Under the pieces are notes generated by a model. That model ran no database searches and was not told where the DNA came from. It was given only the letters and a program-made list of their open reading frames with translations. A DNA stretch of 64,000 bases from Bacteroidota bacterium. GTDB lineage: Bacteria; Bacteroidota; Bacteroidia; J057; JADKCL01. The stretch is from assembly GCA_016718825.1 (NCBI GenBank), contig JADKCL010000014.1, positions 1-64,000 on the forward strand, written 5' to 3'. How positions within the stretch are numbered: the first letter of the stretch is position 1; each line of letters starts with the position of its first letter. Below are positions 9,625 through 18,811 of the stretch, in pieces. The translations under genes and the position numbers were made by a program.

Positions 9625-10296
9625 ATGAAAATTTTCCGAAGAAGATTGCCATTTGAATCCAAGTTGGGCAGCGCGCGGAGCTTGATCTTCGCTTGTGGAT
9701 TGCTTTTTCTGACGACATGGGGCTGTGTTGAACCGGAATGCCCACCAACCGAGACGATTACGGTCCATGATACCGTCACGGTATTCCCAAAACCCGCCCG
9801 TTACGAAGACATCGTGGGTTATTTTGACCCCGTGGATATGGTGGTGTATGCACGCCCGGGACATGAAAAGGCCGTCCTTGAGTTTTTTAACGCTCGAAAT
9901 GTACGCGCGGATTCATACAAGATTGTCGCCACTGCTGCTGGTGGAGAGACGTTTTCGGCAATGGCGTTGCTCAAATTGGTGGACAATCCAGGAGATTTCA
10001 AGCGACCTCCACAAATCAAACCCAGTCGCGCCGTGGGAGGAACAATTTATTCTAATTCCCAATGTATCTCAGATCGGTCTCCGCATACAACACGATGCAC
10101 ATATAGTGTTCATGACAGCCTATATTTTCGTTCACAAGTTCTAAATACTGGCTTCTGTATGGCAGGAGAAGGTTATTGCTTCACGTTGGATTCGATGAAA
10201 ACAGAGGTATGGCAATATTTTCAGGACAGCGAATGCAAGGTACTCGTCAAAGTACATGCTGTGGATAGTCGAGGCATAAGGTGTTTGCCAAAATGA
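9625..10296 (+). CDS. Uncharacterised lipoprotein
   Basis: 223 residues from ATG 9625 (a TTG nine bases upstream is less likely). The N-terminus is basic (RRR), then hydrophobic, and ends in TTWGC with C34 as the probable lipidated cysteine. Several further cysteines in the second half suggest disulfides. A TETITVHDTVTV stretch right after the lipobox is a spacer type common in Bacteroidota lipoproteins. The stop codon overlaps the ATG of the next gene (ATGA), suggesting translational coupling with the transporter. Function not recognised. Confidence 0.7.
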   Translation: MKIFRRRLPFESKLGSARSLIFACGLLFLTTWGCVEPECPPTETITVHDTVTVFPKPARYEDIVGYFDPVDMVVYARPGHEKAVLEFFNARNVRADSYKIVATAAGGETFSAMALLKLVDNPGDFKRPPQIKPSRAVGGTIYSNSQCISDRSPHTTRCTYSVHDSLYFRSQVLNTGFCMAGEGYCFTLDSMKTEVWQYFQDSECKVLVKVHAVDSRGIRCLPK

Positions 10297-11870
10297 CACT
10301 TACCAATCCGCAATCCAGACCACCAATGGCAAAAGCTATCAACCCTGAATCAACCCGCGGAATTTGGGCTGTCATCTGGGCTTCCTCGGTGGGCACGCTC
10401 ATCGAATGGTATGACTTCTACATTTTTGGAAGCCTAGCGCCTATCATTGCTACGCAGTTTTTTCCGAAAACCGATCCCACTGCGGCCCTGCTGAGCACGC
10501 TTGCCACGTTTGCAGCAGGGTTCATCGTGCGTCCGTTTGGGGCATTGGTTTTTGGGAGATTGGGCGACTTGGTGGGACGGAAATACACCTTTTTGCTCAC
10601 GCTGCTCATCATGGGCGGATCGACCTTTTGCATCGGACTAATCCCGAGTTATGAAAAAATTGGATTCGCAGCGCCGATTATCGTCTTGGTTTTGAGGCTT
10701 TTGCAGGGGTTGGCTTTGGGTGGCGAATATGGCGGTGCTGCGACGTATGTAGCCGAACACGCACCTGCGCACCGCAGGGGATTTTTCACTTCGTGGATCC
10801 AAACGACAGCCACGTTGGGGCTGTTCCTTTCGCTGGGGATCATCCTGGCTACGCGCAACTTGCTGGACAGCGATTCGGCGACTTCCATTGCAAAATTCAA
10901 CGACTGGGGCTGGCGGATTCCCTTTTTGGTGTCGATTCTGCTCGTTGCCGTTTCAATTGTCATTCGCCTGAAAATGAAGGAATCGCCTTTGTTTTCCAAG
11001 CTCAAAAGCGAAGGCAATGTTTCCAAAAATCCGCTAAAGGAGAGCTTTGGGCACAAGACGAATCTCAAAATGGTCCTGCTTGCCCTGTTTGGGGCGACGA
11101 TGGGCCAAGGTGTGGTTTGGTACACCGGCCAATTTTATGCGCAATCCTATCTGGAAAACGTGCTGAAGGTCGATTTTGAGCAATCCCGCACGATTTTGAT
11201 CTGGGCAATTGTCTTTGCGACGCCGTTTTTTGTGCTATTCGGGGCTTGGAGCGACAAGGTTGGACGGAAGTGGATCATGATGGCGGGAATGGCACTGGCG
11301 ATTGTCTGCTATCGGCCATTGTTTGGAATGATGAAATTCTTTGTCGAAACCAACCACAAGATGTTGGTGGTGCTCGAAAATCCGACCGTCACATTTACTC
11401 CCATCGAAGGTTCCGAAAACCAGATTCGAAGAAGCGTCTACAAAAATGGAACTGCCGAATCCATTCTGATTACGACCTCGGTGACGGATACACTCTATGC
11501 CGACCCCGCCAAATCGACGGCAAAGCCGGAAACCAAAGTCTCCAAATTGCTAAACACCGCCGACTACTGGAAACTGGTTGGCATCGTTTTCCTGCTAATC
11601 CTCTTCGTCACGATGGTCTACGGCCCGATCGCCGCGTTCCTCGTCGAATTGTTCCCGACCAAGATTCGGTACACATCCATGTCCCTCCCCTATCACATCG
11701 GCAATGGCGTTTTTGGGGGATTGACGCCGTTTATTGCGACCATGTTTACCACGATTTATCCAGGCGATCCCCTCGTTGGTCTTTGGTACCCGATTGTGAT
11801 TGCCGCTGTTTGCCTCGTGATTGGCACCGTTTACATTTCGAATCGCATTGACCCCAACGTCCAAGATTGA
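10293..11870 (+). CDS. MFS transporter, metabolite:H+ symporter (MHS) type
   Basis: Twelve-helix major facilitator related to ProP/ShiA/KgtP proton symporters for small organic acids or osmolytes. N-terminal GTLIEWYDFYIFG is the MHS signature, and GRLGDLVGRKY is the loop 2-3 MFS motif, repeated in the second half as GAWSDKVGRKW. A polar insertion of roughly 75 residues (about 11342-11575) interrupts the C-terminal half. I chose ATG 10293, which overlaps the preceding stop as ATGA; ATG 10326 is an alternative. The next gene encodes a small membrane protein often found beside such transporters in this phylum. The substrate is not predictable. Confidence 0.9.
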   Translation: MTLTNPQSRPPMAKAINPESTRGIWAVIWASSVGTLIEWYDFYIFGSLAPIIATQFFPKTDPTAALLSTLATFAAGFIVRPFGALVFGRLGDLVGRKYTFLLTLLIMGGSTFCIGLIPSYEKIGFAAPIIVLVLRLLQGLALGGEYGGAATYVAEHAPAHRRGFFTSWIQTTATLGLFLSLGIILATRNLLDSDSATSIAKFNDWGWRIPFLVSILLVAVSIVIRLKMKESPLFSKLKSEGNVSKNPLKESFGHKTNLKMVLLALFGATMGQGVVWYTGQFYAQSYLENVLKVDFEQSRTILIWAIVFATPFFVLFGAWSDKVGRKWIMMAGMALAIVCYRPLFGMMKFFVETNHKMLVVLENPTVTFTPIEGSENQIRRSVYKNGTAESILITTSVTDTLYADPAKSTAKPETKVSKLLNTADYWKLVGIVFLLILFVTMVYGPIAAFLVELFPTKIRYTSMSLPYHIGNGVFGGLTPFIATMFTTIYPGDPLVGLWYPIVIAAVCLVIGTVYISNRIDPNVQD

Positions 11871-11871
11871 C

Positions 11872-12090
11872 ATGAATCAACTCAAAAAATACCTCGGTAT
11901 CGTGTGGATGCTGCTCGGCCCGGCAGGAATCTACTTTCTGATTTCCACAGCCATGCAGGAGATTGCCAAAAAGCCAGTGATCGACACCAAAATCCAATGG
12001 GGTGTTTTTGTTGTCGTTTTCATCCCGATTGCGATTGGCATGATGATCTTCGGTTGGTTTGCGTTCAAGGGGGACTATGAAAATAGTTAG
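11872..12090 (+). CDS. Small two-helix membrane protein (DUF6814-like)
   Basis: 72 residues with two hydrophobic helices (about 8-25 and 43-64) and a GWFAFKGDYE end. It begins right at the stop of the MHS transporter. Similar small proteins beside MHS transporters in Bacteroidota are grouped, as far as I recall, as DUF6814. A role as transporter partner is inferred from position only. The last codons and the TAG stop lie in the first unit of an AGTTAGC heptamer array. Confidence 0.7.
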   Translation: MNQLKKYLGIVWMLLGPAGIYFLISTAMQEIAKKPVIDTKIQWGVFVVVFIPIAIGMMIFGWFAFKGDYENS

Positions 12091-12177
12091 CAGTTGGCAG
12101 TTAGCAGTTAGCAGTTTTTTGGGGATGCCCAATTGGCATCATCACCACTGCTAACTGCTACTTTCTAACTGCTAACT
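12085..12177. repeat. Long heptamer inverted repeat with inner hairpin
   Basis: Left arm: about four AGTTAGC-type units. Right arm: ACTGCTA-type units. The arms of roughly 31 bases are nearly complementary. The middle holds a second perfect stem GATGCC CAATT GGCATC (12124-12140). The whole element could fold into one long hairpin or cruciform. It sits between the DUF6814-like gene, whose stop codon it provides, and the alpha/beta hydrolase. Confidence 0.85.
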
Positions 12178-12185
12178 AAAAAGAT

Positions 12186-12193
12186 TATCTTCG
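12186..12193 (+). promoter_or_regulatory. -7-like element before the alpha/beta hydrolase gene
   Basis: TATCTTCG fits TAnnTTYG and ends 7 bases before the ATG at 12201, which would give a nearly leaderless transcript. No clear TTTG element is seen because the -33 region falls in the heptamer repeat. Confidence 0.4.
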
Positions 12194-12200
12194 CAACCGG

Positions 12201-13109
12201 ATGTTCACCGAGTCGATTTTTATTCCGTTTGCTGAAGGCGAGTTGCTGCATGTGAAGCGGTTTTATGTGGATGCAAACGCTCCCGCGTTGTTGCTGATCC
12301 CCGGTTCCATTGAGAATGGGCATATTTTCTATTCGAAGTCAGGAAAGGGATTTGCGCCTTGGATGGCCGAGCGTGGGTTTGATGTATTTGTAGCCGACCT
12401 GCGCGGTCGCGGGCAAAGCACGCCCAAAATCAGCCGGGAATCCAAATTTGGGCAAGCGGAGGCATTGAGCGACGAATACCCCGCCTATTTCGCCAAAATC
12501 AAGGAGATCAAGGGGACCAATAAGGTTTTTGTGGCGACACATTCGTGGGCCGGAGTGAATGTACTTGCCTTTTTGGCGCGCCACGAAATGGATTTGGAAG
12601 TGCCCGCGGCCGTATTTTTCGGTGCGAAACGGCATATCTCCGTTCGGCCATTTCCACGTTACTGGCTGATGATCAGCTTGGCATGGAATCTTCTGGCAAA
12701 ACGTTCGATCCGAAAACACGGCTTCCTACACGCGCTGCATTACCGCATGGGCAGTGACAGCATCAGCGCGCGCGACCACGCCGAGACGGATGCGTGGGTG
12801 CGTGCAGGGCAGGAATGGAAGCATTGGCATGACGGTTTTGATTACCGGGAGGCCTTTCGCAAAATGAAATTGCCGCCGATTCTCTACCTAGCCGGCAAAA
12901 AGGACCATGTTCTGGGGCATCCCAAGGATGTCGCCTTGCTCGCGGAAGAAACCGGCGCGCATCAAAACAAAAAGGTACTGGTACTGAGCAAAGCCAACGG
13001 ATACCTTCACGATTACGGCCATATCGACATGCTCACCCATCCTGATGCGCCACGCGACCATTTTCCGGCTGTTCTCCAATGGTTCAAACAGCACGGAGCT
13101 CTCGAATAA
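12201..13109 (+). CDS. Alpha/beta hydrolase
   Basis: 302-residue alpha/beta-hydrolase-fold protein of unknown substrate. The nucleophile elbow reads HSWAG, with the first Gly of the usual GxSxG replaced by His. The oxyanion-hole strand is LLIPGS, an acidic residue follows in AGKKDHVLG, and the catalytic His is probably in DYGHIDM near the C-terminus. No signal peptide is seen. Such proteins act on esters or lipids, but nothing nearby narrows the substrate. Confidence 0.85.
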   Translation: MFTESIFIPFAEGELLHVKRFYVDANAPALLLIPGSIENGHIFYSKSGKGFAPWMAERGFDVFVADLRGRGQSTPKISRESKFGQAEALSDEYPAYFAKIKEIKGTNKVFVATHSWAGVNVLAFLARHEMDLEVPAAVFFGAKRHISVRPFPRYWLMISLAWNLLAKRSIRKHGFLHALHYRMGSDSISARDHAETDAWVRAGQEWKHWHDGFDYREAFRKMKLPPILYLAGKKDHVLGHPKDVALLAEETGAHQNKKVLVLSKANGYLHDYGHIDMLTHPDAPRDHFPAVLQWFKQHGALE

Positions 13110-13187
13110 TTTCCGCATTTTTGTATGAAGTTAAGGTTAAGGCCAATTCCTCCGCTTTGAAGGAACGAACGGTCTGACCGATGAAAA

Positions 13188-14819
13188 ATGCAGCGGATGG
13201 GATATCGACTTTTTTGTTTATTCGGCTTGCTGGCCCTTGGTTGCCTACCGGTGCAGGCGCAACAAATCACGCGCGGCCCCTATCTCCAAAACGCCACTGA
13301 AGACGCGATTTCGATACTTTGGCGAACCGATACGCTCTGTACAAGCCGCATTCGGTACGGTGCGAGTCCAGGCAATCTGAACCTAACCATCGTCGATACC
13401 ACGCGCACCTACAACCATCGTGTGCGGATCACCGGACTCGATCCGTATTCCAGGTATTACTATGCGGCTGGCATCGACACTTTAGATTTGGAAGGCGATG
13501 ACAGTTCGCACCATTTCCATACCAACCCCGTTCGCGGGACGGCGCAACCGATCAAAATTTGGGCTTTGGGCGACTTTGGCAGGGGAAATGCCCAAGAAAA
13601 CTGGGTGCGAGATGGCTACGTTCGCCTCGCAAAGGCCGACCGTCCGGCAGACGTTTGGCTTTGGCTGGGTGACAATGCTTATGACACGGGTACCGATTCA
13701 GAATACACCCTCAAGGTTTTTGATGTATTCGACAGCCTGTTCGACAGTCAAATATTCTGGCCCACGCCCGGCAATCACGACTATGGTTCGGTGAATCAAA
13801 ATGGCCTTCCTCCGACCCATACCGGCCCTTATTACAGCATTGTCGAGGTTCCGACCAATGGCGAGGCGGGCGGAATTGCCTCCGGCGGAGAGATGTATTA
13901 TTCATTTGACTACGGCAACATTCATTTCGTTTCCCTCAACAGCGAATTGGGTCCTTGGATTCAAGGTGTGAATACGCCACTCACGCAATGGCTTGAGGCT
14001 GACTTGCAAGCGACAAATCAGCCGTGGAAAATCGTGTATTTCCATCAACCCCCGCATTCGAAAGGTTCACACAACTCCGACAATTTTTGGGAAACCACCA
14101 TGTTTGGCATGCGCACCAACATCATGCCGATCGTCGAACGCCATGGGGTTGACCTCGTTCTGAGCGGCCATAGCCATGTGTATGAGCGCAGCAAGTTGAT
14201 GAATGGATTTTACGACTGGTCATTTCTGTATGCGCCGATCTTTGAAGTTGATGGCGGAAGCGGCAACGAGACCTTGGGCGAGGAATACCACAAGGCACTC
14301 AGCGGTACAAACGCCAACAAAGGAACGGTCTATGTCGTTGCCGGCAATGGGGCAAGTTCGTATGCCTGGGGAGCTTTGAATCACCCGATGATGGTGGCCG
14401 GTTGGGGCTGCGACACCTGCGTCGGTTCGCTGATCATCGACGTCCACAACGATACCCTGCGTGGAAAATTCTACAGTTCGGCCGGAGTGGTCAAAGACCA
14501 ATTCAGTATTTTCAAGGACTTGACCGTTGGATCCCTGCCTGCCGACGTACCTGAAAACGGACTCAAAATCTGGCCAAATCCATTTTCTGAACGCCTGGAG
14601 TTTGAAATTGAAACCAAACGCAGCGCACATCTCAGTGTGATGGTCAGCGATTTGGAGGGACGAGAAGTTTGGACGGACGAATTGGGCAAATTTGCGCCTG
14701 GCAGGCATTCCCTTGTATTGGCGAACCTGCCTGCGGACTTGCCATCCGGCAATTACATCCTGCAAATCAGCGACGGAATCGAGACTTGGTCCCATCGAAT
14801 TGTGAAACAAAGCCATTAA
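13188..14819 (+). CDS. Secreted purple acid phosphatase-like metallophosphoesterase, T9SS cargo
   Basis: 543 residues: signal peptide (about 1-24, ending VQAQ), an N-terminal fibronectin-like domain (QQITRGPYLQNATED ... ITGLDPYSRYYY), a metallophosphoesterase domain, and a T9SS sorting domain beginning at IWPNPFSERLEFEI. Metal ligands are visible in GDFGRG (128-133), GDNAY (161-165), GNHDY (195-199), YFHQPPHS and GHSHVYER, the full set for a dinuclear purple acid phosphatase. Expected to release phosphate from organic esters outside the cell or at its surface. The M15 peptidase gene follows 4 bases later. Confidence 0.92.
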   Translation: MQRMGYRLFCLFGLLALGCLPVQAQQITRGPYLQNATEDAISILWRTDTLCTSRIRYGASPGNLNLTIVDTTRTYNHRVRITGLDPYSRYYYAAGIDTLDLEGDDSSHHFHTNPVRGTAQPIKIWALGDFGRGNAQENWVRDGYVRLAKADRPADVWLWLGDNAYDTGTDSEYTLKVFDVFDSLFDSQIFWPTPGNHDYGSVNQNGLPPTHTGPYYSIVEVPTNGEAGGIASGGEMYYSFDYGNIHFVSLNSELGPWIQGVNTPLTQWLEADLQATNQPWKIVYFHQPPHSKGSHNSDNFWETTMFGMRTNIMPIVERHGVDLVLSGHSHVYERSKLMNGFYDWSFLYAPIFEVDGGSGNETLGEEYHKALSGTNANKGTVYVVAGNGASSYAWGALNHPMMVAGWGCDTCVGSLIIDVHNDTLRGKFYSSAGVVKDQFSIFKDLTVGSLPADVPENGLKIWPNPFSERLEFEIETKRSAHLSVMVSDLEGREVWTDELGKFAPGRHSLVLANLPADLPSGNYILQISDGIETWSHRIVKQSH

Positions 14820-14823
14820 ATTC

Positions 14824-15648
14824 ATGCAAAAACTGCGCATCAGCTGGCTATGGACCGCTTTGTTGCCTTTTCTGCTTTCCTGCGGCGGCGAACAGCGCCA
14901 TGCACAGCAGGAATATGTTGCGGAAATGGCGAAAAGGAAACTCCCCATCCCGGCGGAAACCCTCAATAAGGAGGAAACCCTTCCTCAAAGGCTCATCGCA
15001 GCCTATCCTGACCATTTGGATCGCTTCGAAAACAACTTCATCGTTTGGAAAGACGGCACGAAAATGATCTGGGACGACGGAAAAGCAGGCAAGACCTTTC
15101 AGGAATTGGAGGAGAATGCAGATTTGGAGGACATGTTTGCCTTCGAATACCCCAAAGGAGCTGCCATTTTCAAGGAAAATTTCGATCCCGGCCGCATCCG
15201 AAACGAGGCGTTTTTCAGGAAAATGTATGGCGAGTCAGCCGCGATGGCCGGCAAGCAGCTGATCGGCGTCGATTGGTTTGGCTCGAAGATCAACGTCACG
15301 AAGGTCAACGGCGTCGACAAGGCTTTGGGGCGGGTTGCCGAGGAGCTGAAGGCTCTTCCCGACTTGCGGAAATACCTTGAAACGCCGGGTGGCGGGCATT
15401 ATTGGCGGGTCATCGCGGGTACGACACGCCTGAGTGCGCATAGTTTTGGGATTGCCGTAGACATCAACACCGCCTACACGGACTATTGGCGATGGGGCAG
15501 CGAATTCAAAGCCGGCAAACCCTTGGTCTACCGCAACCGCATTCCGTTGCAGATCGTGGAAATTTTTGAAAGGGCGGGATTCATTTGGGGAGGCAAATGG
15601 TACCACTACGATACCATGCATTTCGAGTATCGGCCGGAGCTGCTATGA
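14824..15648 (+). CDS. M15-family peptidase lipoprotein (VanY-like)
   Basis: 274 residues with a lipoprotein signal and lipobox LLSC (C20). The zinc motif SxHxxGxAxD appears as SAHSFGIAVD (H206, D213), and the third ligand is in MHFEY (H266), which matches D,D- or L,D-carboxypeptidases and endolysin-like M15 enzymes that cut peptidoglycan peptides. It is anchored in the periplasm or outer membrane and starts 4 bases after the phosphatase gene, suggesting co-transcription. The exact bond cleaved cannot be told. Confidence 0.88.
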   Translation: MQKLRISWLWTALLPFLLSCGGEQRHAQQEYVAEMAKRKLPIPAETLNKEETLPQRLIAAYPDHLDRFENNFIVWKDGTKMIWDDGKAGKTFQELEENADLEDMFAFEYPKGAAIFKENFDPGRIRNEAFFRKMYGESAAMAGKQLIGVDWFGSKINVTKVNGVDKALGRVAEELKALPDLRKYLETPGGGHYWRVIAGTTRLSAHSFGIAVDINTAYTDYWRWGSEFKAGKPLVYRNRIPLQIVEIFERAGFIWGGKWYHYDTMHFEYRPELL

Positions 15649-15849
15649 CCTTTTTGCACCCGTCAGCAACCAATCTAGATGCCGAATTGCACGGAAACTT
15701 GCGTCCCGGCCGTCAAAAAATATCTCCTCTGTATTTCAACCGACGGATCGTCGACATTCCTTTGAGAAAACGTCCAATCTGAATGAAAATCTAGCTTCTT
15801 CATCTTACATTTACATTAGATCGCCTTATGGTAACAATTCGTTTACGCA

Positions 15850-17769
15850 ATGAAGAAGATACTTTTTAGTCTGATTTTGCTGGCTTGCCTTGGTACGTTT
15901 GATGCCGCATTTGCGCAACAATGGCCGGGGTACATCCTCTACAGTGTGAGCAACAGCAACAGTGCCTATCTCTGCGACACCAACGGTACAACCTACCATA
16001 CGTGGACCTTCACGAGCGCCGGCACAGGCTACGCGACGTACATGGAGCCCGGCGGCACGATCGTGCGTACGGTGAAAGTCAACAATTCGGCTTACCAAGG
16101 AGGTGGACTCACCGGTCGCTGCCAAAAGGTCGATTACAACGGGACGGTTACTTGGGACTGGACGCATTCGGCGAGTACCTACATGCTTCACCATGACCAC
16201 CATGTGATGCCCAATGGCAATGTTTTGTTCATCGCCTATGAAAACAAAACCCCGCAAGAAGTCAGTGCCGCCGGTTGCAATTCAAGCATCACGGTCCAAT
16301 CTGAGAAAATCATCGAGGTCCAACCCACCGGTGCCACCACCGGCACAATTGTCTGGGAATGGCATCTTTGGGATCACTTGGTACAAAATGTGGATCCCAA
16401 CAAAGCCAATTACCAAACCTCGATCTCGGAGCATCCTGAGTTGATGAACATCAATTATAGCATCCAAAAGGACTGGATCCACATGAATGGCCTCGATTAC
16501 AATGAGGCGACCGATCAGATTGTCTTCAGTTCCCACAACATGAGCGAGATTTACGTGATCGACCATAGCACGACGAGCGCCGAAGCGGCTACGCATGCAG
16601 GTGGCAATTCGGGTAAGGGCGGTGACTTCCTGTATCGCTGGGGAAATCCGCAAGTGTATCAAGCCGGCACGGCCAACGACAAAATCCTCAAAGTCTGCCA
16701 CGACGCCCACTGGATTCCGGCCGGGACACCCAATGCTGGCAACCTCGTGGCATTCAACAACGACGGCATTTCGCAACAACAGAGCTGCATCGATCAAATC
16801 ACCCCACCTGCCAACGGGTATCTGTTTGACCTCAATCCCGGGCCTGCCTACAGCCCGAGCACCTATACGGCGCGCCAAGCCTGCAATGGTCGCTCGAGCA
16901 ACATGAGCAACTCCGTGCAATTCCCGAATGGGAACATGCAGATTTGCATGGCGACCTTGGGCACGATTTATGAAGTCAATTCGGCAGGGACGGTCCTTTG
17001 GACCAAACAAATCCAAGGCGGATTTGTGCCGCAGGCGCAGCGTTATTCGCTCTGTTACATCAACGGAAATGCCGAACCGACAGCAGTCGTGGCGGCTTCG
17101 CAAGACTCGGTTTGCCCCAATACCGCGGTGGATCTGCTCCTCACGCCTGGCGGGGGAAGCAATTATACTTACAACTGGGCGAGCAGTCCTGCAGGATTTA
17201 GCTCCACAAGCCAGAATCCGACGGTTACCCCAAGTGCCACGACCACCTATTTCGTAACCGTGACCAGCGGCGGATGTACGACGACGAATTCGATCCAAGT
17301 CGTCGTGACCTCGGCACCAACGCCGACCATCACCCAAAATGTCGACACGCTTTGCGCCTCTTCTGCAACTACCTACCAATGGTTTCTGAACGGAAGCCCA
17401 ATTTCCGGAGCAACCGCACAATGTTATGTCCCCACCCAAAGTGGTGACTACACGGTCCAAACGACCGATGCCATCGGCTGTAGTTCAGCAGTTTCGGCCC
17501 TGGTCACCGTGAACCTGGTCGCGGTTTCCAATGCGTTTGCCCAAGGTTGGAGCTTCTACCCCAATCCAAGCAAAGGAACACTTTACATCGTCGCCCCGCA
17601 GGGAGCTGAATTTGTCGCCTCCGTGGCCGATGCCTGTGGCAAACGCGTGGCCTTCGCAGTCAATGCGCGGACGCTGGACCTCACGACCTTGAAGTCGGGC
17701 TTGTATTTCGTCTCGATTTACCAAGGTGAGCAGCTGCTTGTCACGCAAAAAATTGCATTAACCCATTGA
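15850..17769 (+). CDS. Secreted arylsulfotransferase (ASST)-like protein, T9SS cargo
   Basis: 639 residues: signal peptide (about 1-22), a propeller-like domain similar to the arylsulfotransferase family (YLCDTNGTTYHTW, GTVTWDW, HHDHHVMPNGN, WIHMNGLDYN), an Ig/PKD-like region (about 415-550), and a T9SS sorting domain starting at FYPNPSKGTLYIV. The repeated His-containing motifs resemble the active-site loops of bacterial ASST. Whether this protein transfers sulfate is unknown, since many Bacteroidota homologues are only annotated by fold. Confidence 0.82.
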   Translation: MKKILFSLILLACLGTFDAAFAQQWPGYILYSVSNSNSAYLCDTNGTTYHTWTFTSAGTGYATYMEPGGTIVRTVKVNNSAYQGGGLTGRCQKVDYNGTVTWDWTHSASTYMLHHDHHVMPNGNVLFIAYENKTPQEVSAAGCNSSITVQSEKIIEVQPTGATTGTIVWEWHLWDHLVQNVDPNKANYQTSISEHPELMNINYSIQKDWIHMNGLDYNEATDQIVFSSHNMSEIYVIDHSTTSAEAATHAGGNSGKGGDFLYRWGNPQVYQAGTANDKILKVCHDAHWIPAGTPNAGNLVAFNNDGISQQQSCIDQITPPANGYLFDLNPGPAYSPSTYTARQACNGRSSNMSNSVQFPNGNMQICMATLGTIYEVNSAGTVLWTKQIQGGFVPQAQRYSLCYINGNAEPTAVVAASQDSVCPNTAVDLLLTPGGGSNYTYNWASSPAGFSSTSQNPTVTPSATTTYFVTVTSGGCTTTNSIQVVVTSAPTPTITQNVDTLCASSATTYQWFLNGSPISGATAQCYVPTQSGDYTVQTTDAIGCSSAVSALVTVNLVAVSNAFAQGWSFYPNPSKGTLYIVAPQGAEFVASVADACGKRVAFAVNARTLDLTTLKSGLYFVSIYQGEQLLVTQKIALTH

Positions 17770-17777
17770 TTTTCACA

Positions 17778-18811
17778 ATGTCATTCCCCAAGATGAAGCA
17801 ACTTTCAAAATATACCGTACTTGTGCTGCTGAGCTTGTTGGTCACCGTGCCATCGATCCTGCAGGCCAAAAAGGTTAAATTCTCTGTGAACATGAAGGGT
17901 TGGATCATCAGCCCGATGGGGATGCATATTGTCGGTGATTTTCAGACGCTGGCAGGCTTTCCGGGAGGCGACTGGAATTCGGCGACAACCTCGATGTTTC
18001 AGGAACCAAGCGACACCAACATTTACAGCGTGGTCGTGGACATTCCGGCATTTGCCAAGTATGAATTCAAATTTGCCAATGGTGACCAGTTTTATGAGGT
18101 CGAATTTGTTCCCGTCGAATCCCGCGTGGGCTACAATTTCAACGACAGCCGTTGGATTTACATTGACTCCTTGGCAGCTGACACCCAGATGGTTGGGCCG
18201 ATTCGCTTTTCAGGAAACGCGCCGATGGGACAATATTTGATGCGCTTTTTGGTGGATGTGCATGAGGAGCCGGTCGTGTCGCCTTTGGGCGTGCATGTCT
18301 CTGGCGACTACAATGCCTGGGGAACCCCACAGCATATGTACAGCTTCATTAGCGGCGTTTGGGAGCATATTGCCTACTTGGATTCCACGGATGGAGATGC
18401 TGCTTATATCTATTCCAATGGGAACAGCCTTGGCGACGAGGAATCTGTTCAAGGTTCCTGCACCGCCAATTCGAATCGTTTTTGGTCGTTCCGAAAGACA
18501 CCGTTTTGCCTGTGGTATGTTTTGGAAGTTGCGCCGCTTGTGTGACCTCCGGCATCGCACAAGTTTGGGAACCTCGTTTGGAAGTTTATCCGAATCCAGC
18601 GGTGGAACGTGCTTTGGTACGTTTGGACAACCATTTTGGCGACTGGACCATGTTGGTACATGACAACCAAGGCCGATTGCTGAAGGTCCTCACGGGCAGC
18701 GGTGAGCAGGCGGTGGTGCTGGAGCAAGGCGAATGGGGAGCAGGGATGTATTTTGTGACGGTGACAGAGGCTACGGGCCAAAGTGCCACCCAGAAATTGA
18801 TTTTCAGATGA
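17778..18811 (+). CDS. Secreted T9SS protein with two beta-sandwich repeats, frameshifted
   Basis: Read as one gene of about 344 residues. The signal peptide is followed by two related domains (GMHIVGDFQTLAGFPGGDW and GVHVSGDYNAWGTPQHMY), which look like carbohydrate-binding or glycogen-binding-type beta sandwiches, and a T9SS sorting domain (VYPNPAVERALVRL). The frame breaks at a run of five T at 18479-18483; one more T gives a continuous reading NSNRFLVVPKDTVLPVV. I chose ATG 17778 over a TTG at 17766. The stop overlaps the ATG of the CotH gene (ATGA). The ligand of the repeats is unknown. Confidence 0.78.
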
